From positions 1,302,001 through 1,366,000 of the forward strand of contig JAHQRK010000002.1 of the NCBI GenBank assembly GCA_019828595.1: DNA of 64,000 bases, read 5' to 3'. Source of the stretch: Aphanomyces cochlioides. Lineage: Eukaryota > Oomycota > Saprolegniomycetes > Saprolegniales > Verrucalvaceae. The position numbers and the translations under genes are program-made. The notes below the pieces were generated by a model that did no database searches, was not told where the DNA came from, and saw only the letters and a list, made by a program, of their open reading frames with translations. Of the stretch, positions 20,133 through 29,755 are shown one piece after another (the stretch's first letter is position 1; every line of letters starts with the position of its first letter).

Positions 20133-21299
20133 GATGATCTAATGTTTATGTCTCCCATAGTGTATTAGCATGCATGGTTTTGGTCGACGGTATGACTGAA
20201 GTTAATATACTATTCATAGTCGGGGACACCATCGATGTGTCTGGAACCTCTAACGTTTGATCCCGCGACCCGATTGCAAATATTTCTTTTCTAAAATGCC
20301 CGTCTTAATTGACTCTAACTGTAAATTCGAACCATCCTGATCAGACTTGGGAACAATATGATCTTTTGTGATCTTCCCCTCGCTGGCAATCCCGATAGAC
20401 TATCTAGCAAAGGATGTGTCAGACGGTAGATTATCTTTTGCAAAATGGAAGATAAGATCATCATGGCCGATTATCTGAACTGTTTCATTGATTTGAGGAA
20501 AAGTACCATATCGTTATATGATTGGTGCATATCTAGAAAAATTAGTTTGTATATTTGAGACGATAGTCTTCGTGTTTCGAGTCAAGGTGCTATACAAGTT
20601 GCTGTATCCAGATCCGCTGGGTCTGGTTCTTGTAGTGTTGCATATCTTGCACTTATAGCCATTGAGGACACTTTTGTGAAGTAGAAGGCGATAAGATCGC
20701 GTGCCGGCATTGAGAGAGGGGATATTGTCAAATGTGAACGATATGTAGAAGTATCGAGGTTCGCATAATCGGTGGCTAGCAGCCAGCCAGATAAATTATC
20801 GGCCACTCAATTAGATTATCTTTTTAATAAGATATTGTCAAATACATTCTAAATTGTGAGGGGGGCTTGAAATCTCAAATCGATTTGCAAATCTCGCAGC
20901 CAATCAGAATCGAGTATTTACCTTATTCACTCAAAACACACCCAAACACACACGCAATTAATTTGGCAAAATTTATTGTACTTTCCAGTTTACTTGACTT
21001 CACACTGTCAGTATGATTAAATCAATTTGAAAATGAATTTGAATTTTCGTCGAAAATACAAATTTGACTGAAATTGACAATATATCGATAAAAATACATC
21101 TTTTAGTGTCAATTTCAGTCAAATTTGTATTTTCGACTAACAACGTGTACACTAAATCACAAAGGAATTCTTGCAGACCATTGTGCGAACACTAAGTCCT
21201 GCCCGTGAGGTGGAATAAGGGCATGTGACGTGTGAATTTTAGTACTAAGTCCGGCCTGTGAGACGAAAGTCATTCTCTCCACAGTTCACGTACCCGAAC
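20133..21299. other. Non-coding between elements, with dispersed repeat
   Basis: AT-rich sequence without a gene. At 20854-21090 there is a third copy of the dispersed repeat found as inverted arms at 1326-2045 (same AATTGTGAGGGG start and CAGCCAATCAGAATCGAG block), here ending in the hairpin at 21049-21137. Confidence 0.5.
21049..21137. repeat. Perfect 30-bp inverted repeat
   Basis: Arms 21049-21078 and 21108-21137 are exact reverse complements (GTCGAAAATACAAATTTGAC and ten more bases), separated by 29 nt. It could be the tip of a foldback element related to 1326-2045. Confidence 0.85.
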
Positions 21300-21301
21300 T
21301 A

Positions 21302-23077
21302 CAGAGGTCTGGAAAATATAAGACCACCTCATAACCCTACACCTTTTCTGAATCCTAGAAATTAATAATATAAATTAATAGGGGTAATTAAAATGACAGG
21401 ATGACAAAGAACCACGAATGGCCACAAATCTTTGAACACGATGCAAGACAATCAAGAAGGCTTGGTCAAACTGCGGCGTTCTTACACGGCAGCCTTCAAA
21501 TTGAAGGTTTTGCGTGCCGTACAAGAGCAAGGACTCCAAACCGTTGTCGAAATGACTCAAATATCCAAAGAAACGATACGCAAGTGGGATGAAGAATCAT
21601 TGACGTCACTTCATTCGAAGGCGAAGAGGTCTCCCGGAGCAGGCAGACCCTGTATTCTTCCTCAGCCTCAAGTAAGAACAAAATATAATCTTTCATGTAA
21701 AGTTCGCACTAGAATCTTCTTGATTTCATGAGTTTCCTACGCGAAAAACGTAGACCTCTCAACACCTATCATATGGTGCAATACTTGAAGACCCACCACA
21801 CTGAGTGGTTGCAAAACTATATTGCATCATGTGAATGCATTGGTGACCCCTACAAAAACTTGGGGTCTCTCTGTCGATATTTTGCCCACCGCAACCATTT
21901 TTCCTGGCGACGGGCTTCAACAGGGGCATGTCCTTTGTCTCGCGACGAATTGAGAGAAACGAAGGAGAAATTCTGCTCATCTTTTTGGAGCGAATATAGG
22001 TATATGTCGAGTGAGAACATTGTCAATGTAGATGAAACTGGTATCTATTATGATACTCCTCCTCGATACCTTTGGTCGCAAATTGGCCAAGATTCTTCCA
22101 TCGACTCGAGTGAAAAGTCATCATCGAGATTGACCGCGGTGCTTTCTGCCCGCAGTAACGGTATTTAGTGTTTTTAATTTTTATCACACTATTTATAGAT
22201 GAAAAATTGCCCATTCTCTTTATCATCAAGGGTGAAAAGGGGGGCTTGATAGAGAATGGTGAATTTCAAGACTACCCTCAAGAGCATTTGTACTACGTCC
22301 AAAAGAATGCTTGGATGGACGCTGGCGGATGGAAGTTTTATTTGACTGAGTTGATGAGGTATTTTGCAATTATTGACGCTATTTATTGTTACATTATTTA
22401 GACCAGAATTACGTAGTCCCACACTATTTGTGGTCGATAATTTCTCTGCCCATGTGAGCGACGAAAGCATCTCAATTGTCGAGGATGCGTTGAGCTCTTA
22501 CCTTTGTCCCTTGCCAAAAAATTGTACGTCCGTTCTGCAGCCGTTGGACGTTGGCGTTATGGGCCCGTTCAAGAGTATTTTGCGCCGCCTGTGGCTCGCC
22601 GAGACAACAACCCAACGAACAGCCAAGGAGAAACGAATTGCTACAATAAAACGAGCCATAGCTGCATGGGAGGCGATCACTCCTGAAACTATAATATCGA
22701 GTTTTAGAAAAGCACTACCAAAGGCAGATTAACTCAATATAGCTCGTACTCTGCATGTCCATCATCATGGCTTGTTGAGCGACGGTTGAAATGGATGCAG
22801 GCAGAGAATATGAAATTATAGAGGTTTACTTGTTTTCGCGAAAGTCACCTTAACATTCGATATGATGGATGTATCTCTGTGATGTGTCGTCTTCTAGTTA
22901 TTTTCATGGTGTATGACGTTTCAAAGATCTTTTGGATTACAAAAAGATAACACTCTTGACAACCAAACAATCAAATTCTAAAGTTTATAATTTATTGAAG
23001 TGAATGGAGACCACCTTGAACTTGAAACTGACCAATCAATGAAAACTTCAAGGTGTCTTATATTTTCCAGACCTCTG
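21302..23077 (+). mobile_element. Intact pogo-type transposon (Pogo-1)
   Basis: TIRs CAGAGGTCTGGAAAATATAA and a few more bases are perfect at both ends, and TA flanks lie at 21300-21301 and 23078-23079. The 1776-bp element encodes one spliced transposase with all catalytic residues. Perfect TIRs and an open spliced frame suggest recent activity. Confidence 0.9.
21441..22732 (+). CDS. Pogo/Tigger-like DDE transposase, four exons
   Basis: Exons are 21441-21671, 21713-22160, 22199-22358 and 22402-22732; the introns are 41, 38 and 43 bp, all GT-AG. Spliced length is 1170 bp (389 aa plus stop) with no disruption. The N-terminal helix-turn-helix is AFKLKVLRAVQEQG ... TIRKWDEE (residues about 16-50). 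The DDE_1 core has catalytic aspartates in NVDETGIYYDT, LFVVDNFSAHV and SVLQPLDVGVMGPFK. Each intron junction rebuilds conserved sequence (for example LTELMR-PELRSPTLFVVDN). The start is the first in-frame ATG; a TTG lies three codons earlier. It cuts and pastes at TA sites. Confidence 0.9.
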
Positions 23078-23200
23078 TAGTGGTCTTGACGACTTCTTCC
23101 ACAACTTCACCGTCTTACTCACACTCGATTCGAGTAAACATTTGCTCGTCTGGTGTCCGTCTTGTCATTACTAACGTTAGTGTCACGTTTGCAATCCTGC

Positions 23201-23232
23201 ATGAAATGGAGAAGATTTCTTCTCCATTTCAT
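23201..23232. repeat. 15-bp perfect hairpin
   Basis: ATGAAATGGAGAAGA and its reverse complement are separated by two bases. It sits between Pogo-1 and the second cassette copy; function unknown. Confidence 0.8.
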
Positions 23233-24329
23233 CATCAAACCTCTCTCATCCATTCAGTGAGAGAAAACTGTGGGTGACGCGGCTGTCCTTTCCGTGCTTG
23301 GTCTATTTTGCGACATCCTTTCATCATCGAACAAATCTTGTTCAAGACATAAAATAAATTCCAAATTACAAAATTCAAATTTACATTGGAATTTTGCATT
23401 TATTGCAGAATTACTCTAATATTAATTTCGAGAAATTTTCCCAGTCGCTGATTGGTCCGATTGCGAGCCAACTCCCAAACGGTTTACTCGACAACAACTT
23501 CTGTATGCGGATCGGCGCTGCAATGTACGACGTGACGGGACCTGCCGCGGAAGTCGGCATGTTTGGCTATGCTCAGGCACATCAAGCAACTTCGGGCATC
23601 CATATGCGCCTCCGTTCGCGCGCGTTTGTGTTCCATGGCGACCAAGACAAGTATTTTGCGTTTGTCAGCATTGACACTGGCTGTATTACAGAGACGGTGA
23701 CTCAAGCGGTGATTGTCCGCTTGCAAGAACAAGAACCAGTCGTGCCGCGCAACACATTCCAGCTTGAAAATGTTCTCTTGAGCGCGACGCATACCCATTG
23801 TGCGCCTGGAGGATTGTCGGAATTTCCGATTTACAGCATGCATCCACCGCTGAAAGGTTTCGACGCGCAGGTCTGTACCAAGATACAATGTACGGATCAA
23901 CTGAGTGTGCTGCTGTGATAGAATTTTGAATGTGTCGTGACGGGCGTTGTCAAGTCGATCGTGCGTGCGTTTCGCAACTTACAACCGGGTTCGATTCGTG
24001 TCGCCCGCGGAGATTGCCTTGGAGCTTCCATCAACCGGTCGGTCGACGCGTACAATGCCAATCCCGAAGAAGAACGAAAACAATATGCGCATGATACTGA
24101 CAAGGAAATGACACTCTGGCGATTGGATGGCGACGATGGATATCCTATTGGCATGATTAATTGGTTTGCAGTGCATCCGACCATCATGGGCAGTTGGTTC
24201 ACTCTCATTACCGGCGACAACAAGGGCTATGCATCTCATGTCTTTGAGCGAGAGCAGGGCACTGTGCACCTGATGGATCGCCCCCGTTGCTTCGTCGCTG
24301 CGTTTGCTCAAAGCAATGAAGGCGACATG

Positions 24330-24601
24330 TGTTGCCGCTAGCGCTATATTGAGCGCTGCTCCCTGTTGTCATGCGCCATCATCTCGGTTCAGACTTTGAG
24401 CTCAGGATGGACCAGATTCGAGAACACGATCAGGACACAGTTTTATGACAATTGTTTGGTGATTGGCTCGGTCGGGGACTGGATGTCCCGAGCCGATCGT
24501 AGGGCAGAAGAGTTTCTAGCCTGGAATTCACAGCGATCTAATCAAGTGCCATTCTCTCCATCTCGTGTGTTTGACTGAAGTTTGACCCTTGACTGGCAAC
24601 A
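24330..24601. repeat. Left LTR of non-autonomous element
   Basis: TG...CA bounded. It contains AGCGCTATATTGAGCGCT (a small hairpin) near the outer end, and a GGCTCG/CGAGCC stem around 24455-24502. Confidence 0.9.
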
Positions 24602-24979
24602 AAGATCTTTTACCATACTAGTCTAAAGAGGCTTCTGACGTTCTGGGTCTATCTGTCGGTTGACGTGCGAAGTGGTTCGTTGTGGAGGTGCACACTGCTG
24701 GTGTGGACGGGGATGTCCTGCCAGGAGTGTTGTGCTTTGCGCGTAGCGAGCAGTGCGAAGGAAGACGGCAAATGGAATCGAGTCTCCAAGCTTGCTGCGT
24801 GGTGAGCGGCGACTGCGAGCGATGTGCGTGCGTGGTCCGTCGCGGCTGTCAAGGGCAGCCGAAATGAAGAAGACAGCGACTGCGAGTGCCGTCGGCTGTT
24901 GTTAGAGAGCACTGAATTCCAACAAGACGTTGGGTGCTCTGTGCGCTTCTGGCCCAAACGAAACGTTCAATAATAAAAG

Positions 24980-26440
24980 CACAAGTGGAACGGCGGCTGC
25001 AAGATCGAAGAGTGAGTGGTCCGTCGTGGTTGTCGAGGACAACCGAATTGAATTGGACAGTGACTGCGAGTGTGGTTGCTGTTATTGAAGGAGCTCATTG
25101 GTGCTGCAAGAAGTGGCGAGCTCATGGTGCAATTGATTCTGACGAGTAGTTTTGTGACGAATGCGCAAGTGGAAAGGGGACTGCAAGATCGAAGAGTGAG
25201 TGGTCTGCCTTGGCTGTCGAGGACGGCCGAAATGAAGATGGCAACGGCTGCGAGTGTGGGGTGCTATCAGTGAAGGAGATCGTGCTACAACACGCGGCTA
25301 TCTCATGATGCGACTGGTGCCCAAGAGGAGTGCGATGTCCAATGCGCAAGTTTAAAGGTGACTACAAGATCAAAGAGTGAGTGGTCTACCTTGGCTGTCG
25401 AGGACGGCCGAAATGAAGATGGCAACGGCTGCGAGTGTGGCTTGCTATCAGTGAAGGAGATCGTGCTACAAGAAGTGGCTATCTCAGAGTGCGATTGGAT
25501 TATGTGATGTCCAATGCGCAAATTGAAAGGTGACTACAAGATCCAAGAGTGAGTGGCCTGCCTTGGTCGTTACTGACGGCCGAAATGAAGAGTGCAGCGG
25601 CTGCGAGTGTGGCTTGCTGTCAGTGAGGAGATTGTGCTGCAAGAAGTGGCTATCTCATGGTGCGATTGGTTCCGACAAGGAGTGCGGTCCGATGCGTGAT
25701 GTTGATGGAGACTGCCTAAATGGTGCGTTGTCCGTCATGGTCGTCAAGGATGGCCAGTCGAAGAGTAACAGTGACTGCGAGTGTGGTTGGCTGTTGTAGA
25801 AGTGAAGCTCAGTGTGTGACTGGTGCCGAGAAGAGGGATTGTGCCCAATGCACAGAGGGATCAGCGACTCCCAACAAGAATGTTTTGCGATTGCGAGTGC
25901 GCAATGTGGCGTGCCGTCTGTCTTCATGGCTCGAACGAAAATGTTGAGTGACCATTGCACAAATTGGAAGGCGACCGCAAGATCAAAGTGTGAGCGGCCT
26001 GCCAAGGTTGTCGAGGACAGCCAAATCGAAGTGTTCAGCGACTGCGAGTGTGGTTTGCTGAAAGTCAAGGGGCTTTTCTGTGCTACAAGATGTGGCGAGC
26101 TCTATGTGCTTTGATGACGACAAGAAGTCCAAGTGCGCAAAATCAATGGCTACTGCAAATCGAGGAGTGTGCGGTATGTCGAGGCTATCGAAGACAGTCG
26201 ATTTGAAGAAGGCAGTGACTGCGAGTGTTGTCTGCTGCAAGTGAAGAAGCTATCCTGTGCTAGAAGAAGGGGCAAGACCATTGAGTATTGGTGCCGGCAA
26301 GATGTACGATGCCGAGTGTGGAAGTTGAGTGGCGGCCACAAGATCGAAGAGTCCGAGGTCTGCCAAGGTTGTCGAAGACAGCCGAAGTGATGAAAGCAGT
26401 GGCAGCGAGTGCAGCCAGCTGTCGGTGAAGGAGCTATTGC
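24980..26440. repeat. Degenerate tandem array, unit about 172-184 bp
   Basis: A word like CTGCAAGATCGAAGAGTGAG recurs near 25001, 25185, 25366, 25538, 25979, 26157 and 26340, with spacings of 184, 181, 172, 441 (about two and a half units, diverged), 178 and 183. Each unit also has a TTGTCGAGGACAGCCGAA-like word, GACTGCGAGTGTGG, and a GAAGGAGCT...GCTACAAGA stretch. Similar words also occur at 24770-24960. Stops occur in all frames, so it is not protein-coding. Confidence 0.8.
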
Positions 26441-26578
26441 AACGTGTGGGCGAGCTCATGGAACGATTAGTTCCTACAAGAGAGAATTGAAGGCCGAAGG
26501 AAGACAATTGAGTGTGTTCACCAAGACATGCCAAGCGGCCTCTGTCTGTGAAACCTCGTGATGTCTCATTGGGGGCAG

Positions 26579-26849
26579 TGTTCCGCTAGCGCTATATTGA
26601 GCGCTGCTCCCTGTTGTCATGCGCCATCATCTCGGTTCAGACTGTGAGTTCAGGATGGACCAGATTCGAGAACACGATCAGGACGCAGTTTTATGACAAT
26701 TGTTTGGTGATTGGCTCGGCGGGGGACTGGATGTCCCGAGCCGATCGTAGGGCAGAAGAGTTTCTAGCCTGGAATTCACAGCGATCTAATCAAGTGCCAT
26801 TCTCTCCATCTCGTGTGTTTGACTGAAGTTTGACCCTGGACTGGCAACA
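26579..26849. repeat. Right LTR of non-autonomous element
   Basis: 271 bp; compared with the left LTR it lacks one G near its start (TGTTCCGC against TGTTGCCGC). The 5-bp target duplicate ACGTG follows, then the ceramidase sequence AGCCCTAAC resumes. Confidence 0.9.
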
Positions 26850-28161
26850 ACGTGAGCCCTAACATATTCGGCCCTCGCAACCACGCCAATGAGCACCACG
26901 ACCTAGAACGGCCCGACGACTCTATGACGAAGCGGCTTCGGCTCCCCCGGTTGCAGGGGCACTTCGTTTTGTGCATCAGTACGTCGATTACAACTCGATT
27001 GAGCTTGAAGACAAGTGGCACGTGCACAAGGAATGCCCCAAAATGACATCCTCAGGATGCATTGGAGTGTCGATGCTGAGTGGTACGTTCTTCGATGGCC
27101 GTGGAGTGCCTGGCATCCCCGAAGGATTGCAATGGGGCGACAAGTCATGGTTTACCTTGATGCCTCAAACCCAGTCTATGCAAATGGAGAAACCCATCAT
27201 TTTCCCCACGGCATCATATGGCATGTCTCCATCAGTTCTGCCATTGCAGCTCATTACAATTGCCGATTCCCTCGCGATTGCTGCGCTTCCGTTTGAGACA
27301 ACAACCATGGCTGGACGTCGTCTCCGAAAATCAATCGCCGCTGCTCTCAACGTGGATCATGTTATCTTGGCTGGCCTATCGAATGCGTATTGTGGCTACA
27401 TGACTACCCGTGAAGAGTATGCGATCCAACGATATGAAGGCGCGTCAACGCACTTTGGCCCCAACCAACTCGTGGCCACACAACAACAGTTTGAGCGACT
27501 GGCAAAGGCTCTACGCTCAGCGACGCCACCAGAGACATTGCTACCGCCTCAAAAAGTGAGCACATCCAACTGGCACACACCAGTCATTCAAGACACAGTC
27601 CCATCCTCGGTGGCAAACTTTGGTATGATTGCTAAAGACGTCCAAGGCTCCAAGTATACCTGGGGAGCGACGGTTCAAGCAGTGTTTTATGGTGGCCATC
27701 CGAAGAACGATCTTCGCACCCAGGGCACATTCCTGGAGATTCAAAGATGGCGTCCTGATGGTCGCGGTGGTGGCGTGTGGGTTCTCTTTGCCGATGACGG
27801 TGACGAGCACACCTTTTATCACTGGAAGCGTAGTGGCCTAGCCGGCTCGCTCGTGACGATCGTGTGGCACATTCCAAAGACGACGCCGCCAGGCCAGTAC
27901 TGCATCAAACACAATGGTCACTACAAGCTGAAGTGGAATTCCAAAGATGTCGTGTCATACTCGGGTACATCAAGAGCGTTTTCAGTGTCCGACAGTGACG
28001 AGAAGATGCAAGCTGGACTGTCGATTCAAATCGCTGGATCCACGGGACATAGCATTATCGAAGATGGAGGATGGTCTCCTGATGGAAAGAAGCGGGATTT
28101 CATCGGCAGATGGCCTGCATGCACGTTGAGAAGACTTAAGAATGTCTAATGCCATTAATGT

Positions 28162-28632
28162 TTATGCATCGCTCTTGAGCTCCACAATAGCTTCGATTTC
28201 AACAGGCACATTGAATGGCAATGCGTTTGTGCCAATGGCGGAGCGCGCACCCACACCGCTGTCGCCAAACACCTTGGCGAAAGTGTCAGAGGCACCATTG
28301 ATGACGGAGGGCTGGGCCGTGAATCCATCAACGCAGTTGACAAAGCCAGTGAGCTTGACAATTTGCTTGATCTTGTTCAAATCACCCAATTCGTTCTTGA
28401 GGGTCGCCAAGATTGCCAAAGCGACAATGTGGGCAGCGTCATAAGCTTGTTCCGCTGTGACTTCTTGGCCAACTTTGCCAGTGATGAGGTCGCCGTTGGC
28501 AGGGGTAGGGATGTGGCCAGCAGTGTAGAGCACGTTGCCTACGCGCGTGAGGAGCTTGTAGTTGCCCTTGGGCGCAGACACGTGAGGAAGCGTGTAGCCG
28601 AGTTCGACTATGCGTGCGTTCACGTCAGTCAT
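28162..28632 (-). CDS. RidA family protein, copy B
   Basis: 156 aa, ATG at 28632-28630, intact, and convergent with the ceramidase copy B remnant. It differs from copy A at a few N-terminal residues: LPHVSAPKGNYKLLTRVGNVLYT against LPPVSAPKGNFKLFTRVGNVLHT. The C-terminal two thirds, including the GARSAIGTNALP block with its arginine, is identical. Differences cluster towards the 5' end of the gene, the outer side of the duplication. It is presumably functional, and it survives although its neighbour is dead. Confidence 0.9.
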   Translation of the reverse strand: MTDVNARIVELGYTLPHVSAPKGNYKLLTRVGNVLYTAGHIPTPANGDLITGKVGQEVTAEQAYDAAHIVALAILATLKNELGDLNKIKQIVKLTGFVNCVDGFTAQPSVINGASDTFAKVFGDSGVGARSAIGTNALPFNVPVEIEAIVELKSDA

Positions 28633-28820
28633 CTTGGCTCAAAAATGAATTGTGATAGGATTTTCACTGGATGGATATTAAGTGAATTTTAATTGGCTGA
28701 AATTACTCTCAACTTTCAACCACATCAGATAGTGCTGTCAATACTATATTTTGATTGGCTAGTACATGAAATTCATGGTCAAAAGGTGCACTTTTGATAT
28801 TGAAGTGCACCCACCACATC

Positions 28821-29754
28821 TAAATTAGGCATCTACAGCTGTATCTACTACTTATATAAAAGGGAAAGAAAGTATGTGTGTCTGTGCACACTCAAAATGT
28901 CCGTCGGCTCTACCACCATTCACTGGACAAAACTACCCTCCTTTTCCTATTTTGTGCCTTCTACACTCAAAATTTACCTTTTCCAAGTATACCACTCTCC
29001 TCACAATACTTGATAATTGTATGTACTTGTCGTATTGTGTCTCTAGAAAAAAACTGGAATCTTGCAAAGAAGATATCGACGCAGCCATTTTGACGCAATA
29101 GAAACTTCAAATGAAATGACATTGAATGCTTCGAAAATGTTTTTCAAACATTTAAAACGTTTGAAATTACACTATTTAACGTTCATGATCGAGAAAATGC
29201 TTGCGTAAACTTTAAATGGTGTATGCGTCAATTAATTGAAACATTTTCGAAACATCTCAAAACTCCAGTTTTGGACCCAAACGACAATAATAAAATAATT
29301 AAATAATACGAGAGTGTCCAGAAAAGTCTGTTGATTGGACAATAAAGTGAATTTCACGAGTACAAGCCTAACACACAAAAACCAACAACTGTTGGACTTC
29401 CAGGAGAGGTGACATGACATAAATTTTACAACAAATGATGTAATGTCAGCTAAAACTGTGTGGTCGTCATGTCAACCCTCTCTCTCCACTTGAAAACAGC
29501 GCGACAATCTCTTTCAGAGGAGAACCGTGTGTCAAAGTGAATCATTAAGAGGTCAGAGCGATTCATGACATGACAGAGGGAATCGAAACGAGTCTCGTTG
29601 CCACTTGCTCTGACTGCAAATTGTGGAGGAATTGCACGGCAGCGGGTGTGGGACACCCGCTTTGACAAAAAAACACCCTCTCCGAAAAATTACCTTAAAA
29701 AGTATATCCGGATAATTTATCCGGTTACATTTTTGTTGGCGATGCAGTTTTGAA
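28821..29754. other. Non-coding flank
   Basis: No recognisable gene. A TATA-like ACTTATATAAAAGGG lies at 28850-28864, ahead of a short frame (28878-29093) with no motif. An 8-bp palindrome CCGGATAA/TTATCCGG is at 29708-29724. Confidence 0.4.
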
Positions 29755-29755
29755 G

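Larger units (their letters stand above)
24330..26849. mobile_element. Non-autonomous LTR retrotransposon
   Basis: LTRs at 24330-24601 (272 bp) and 26579-26849 (271 bp) have TG/CA ends (TGTTGCCGC ... GGCAACA) and differ by about six substitutions and one indel. The 5-bp target duplication is ACATG (24325-24329) and ACGTG (26850-26854), one base changed. A GGGGGCAG purine run precedes the right LTR. The 1977-bp interior encodes no gag or pol and is mostly a degenerate tandem array. Such TRIM/LARD-like elements move with proteins of an autonomous relative. Confidence 0.9.
23505..28149 (+). pseudogene. Neutral ceramidase copy B, interrupted
   Basis: Exon 1 (23505-23870), the intron (23871-23921) and the start of exon 2 (23922-24329) match copy A at 3502-5655. 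The reading frame is then broken by an LTR element inserted between GD and VSPN of the catalytic-serine motif. After the element, a 34-bp deletion near 26909 (bounded by a CG microhomology) shifts the frame; the remaining 26971-28149 is open and almost identical to copy A. Another change is HPTSM to HPTIM. An insertion-terminated protein of about 265 residues would have the zinc histidines but lack the serine, so activity is not expected. Confidence 0.93.
23298..28820. repeat. Segmental duplication, copy B
   Basis: This is the second copy of the ceramidase/RidA cassette, about 20 kb from copy A and in the same direction. It holds the LTR element at 24330-26849 (absent in A) and lacks Harbinger-1 and Tc1 A (present in A). 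Flanks are more diverged than the gene bodies. Confidence 0.9.

Noticed and set aside
23394..23504. N-terminal extension of the copy B ceramidase frame
   Set aside because: The upstream residues start from a non-ATG codon, do not match copy A and show no signal peptide.
24980..26440. CRISPR-like array in the LTR element
   Set aside because: The units are long (about 175 bp), similar over their full length and diverged, without short identical repeats and unique spacers; the genome is eukaryotic.
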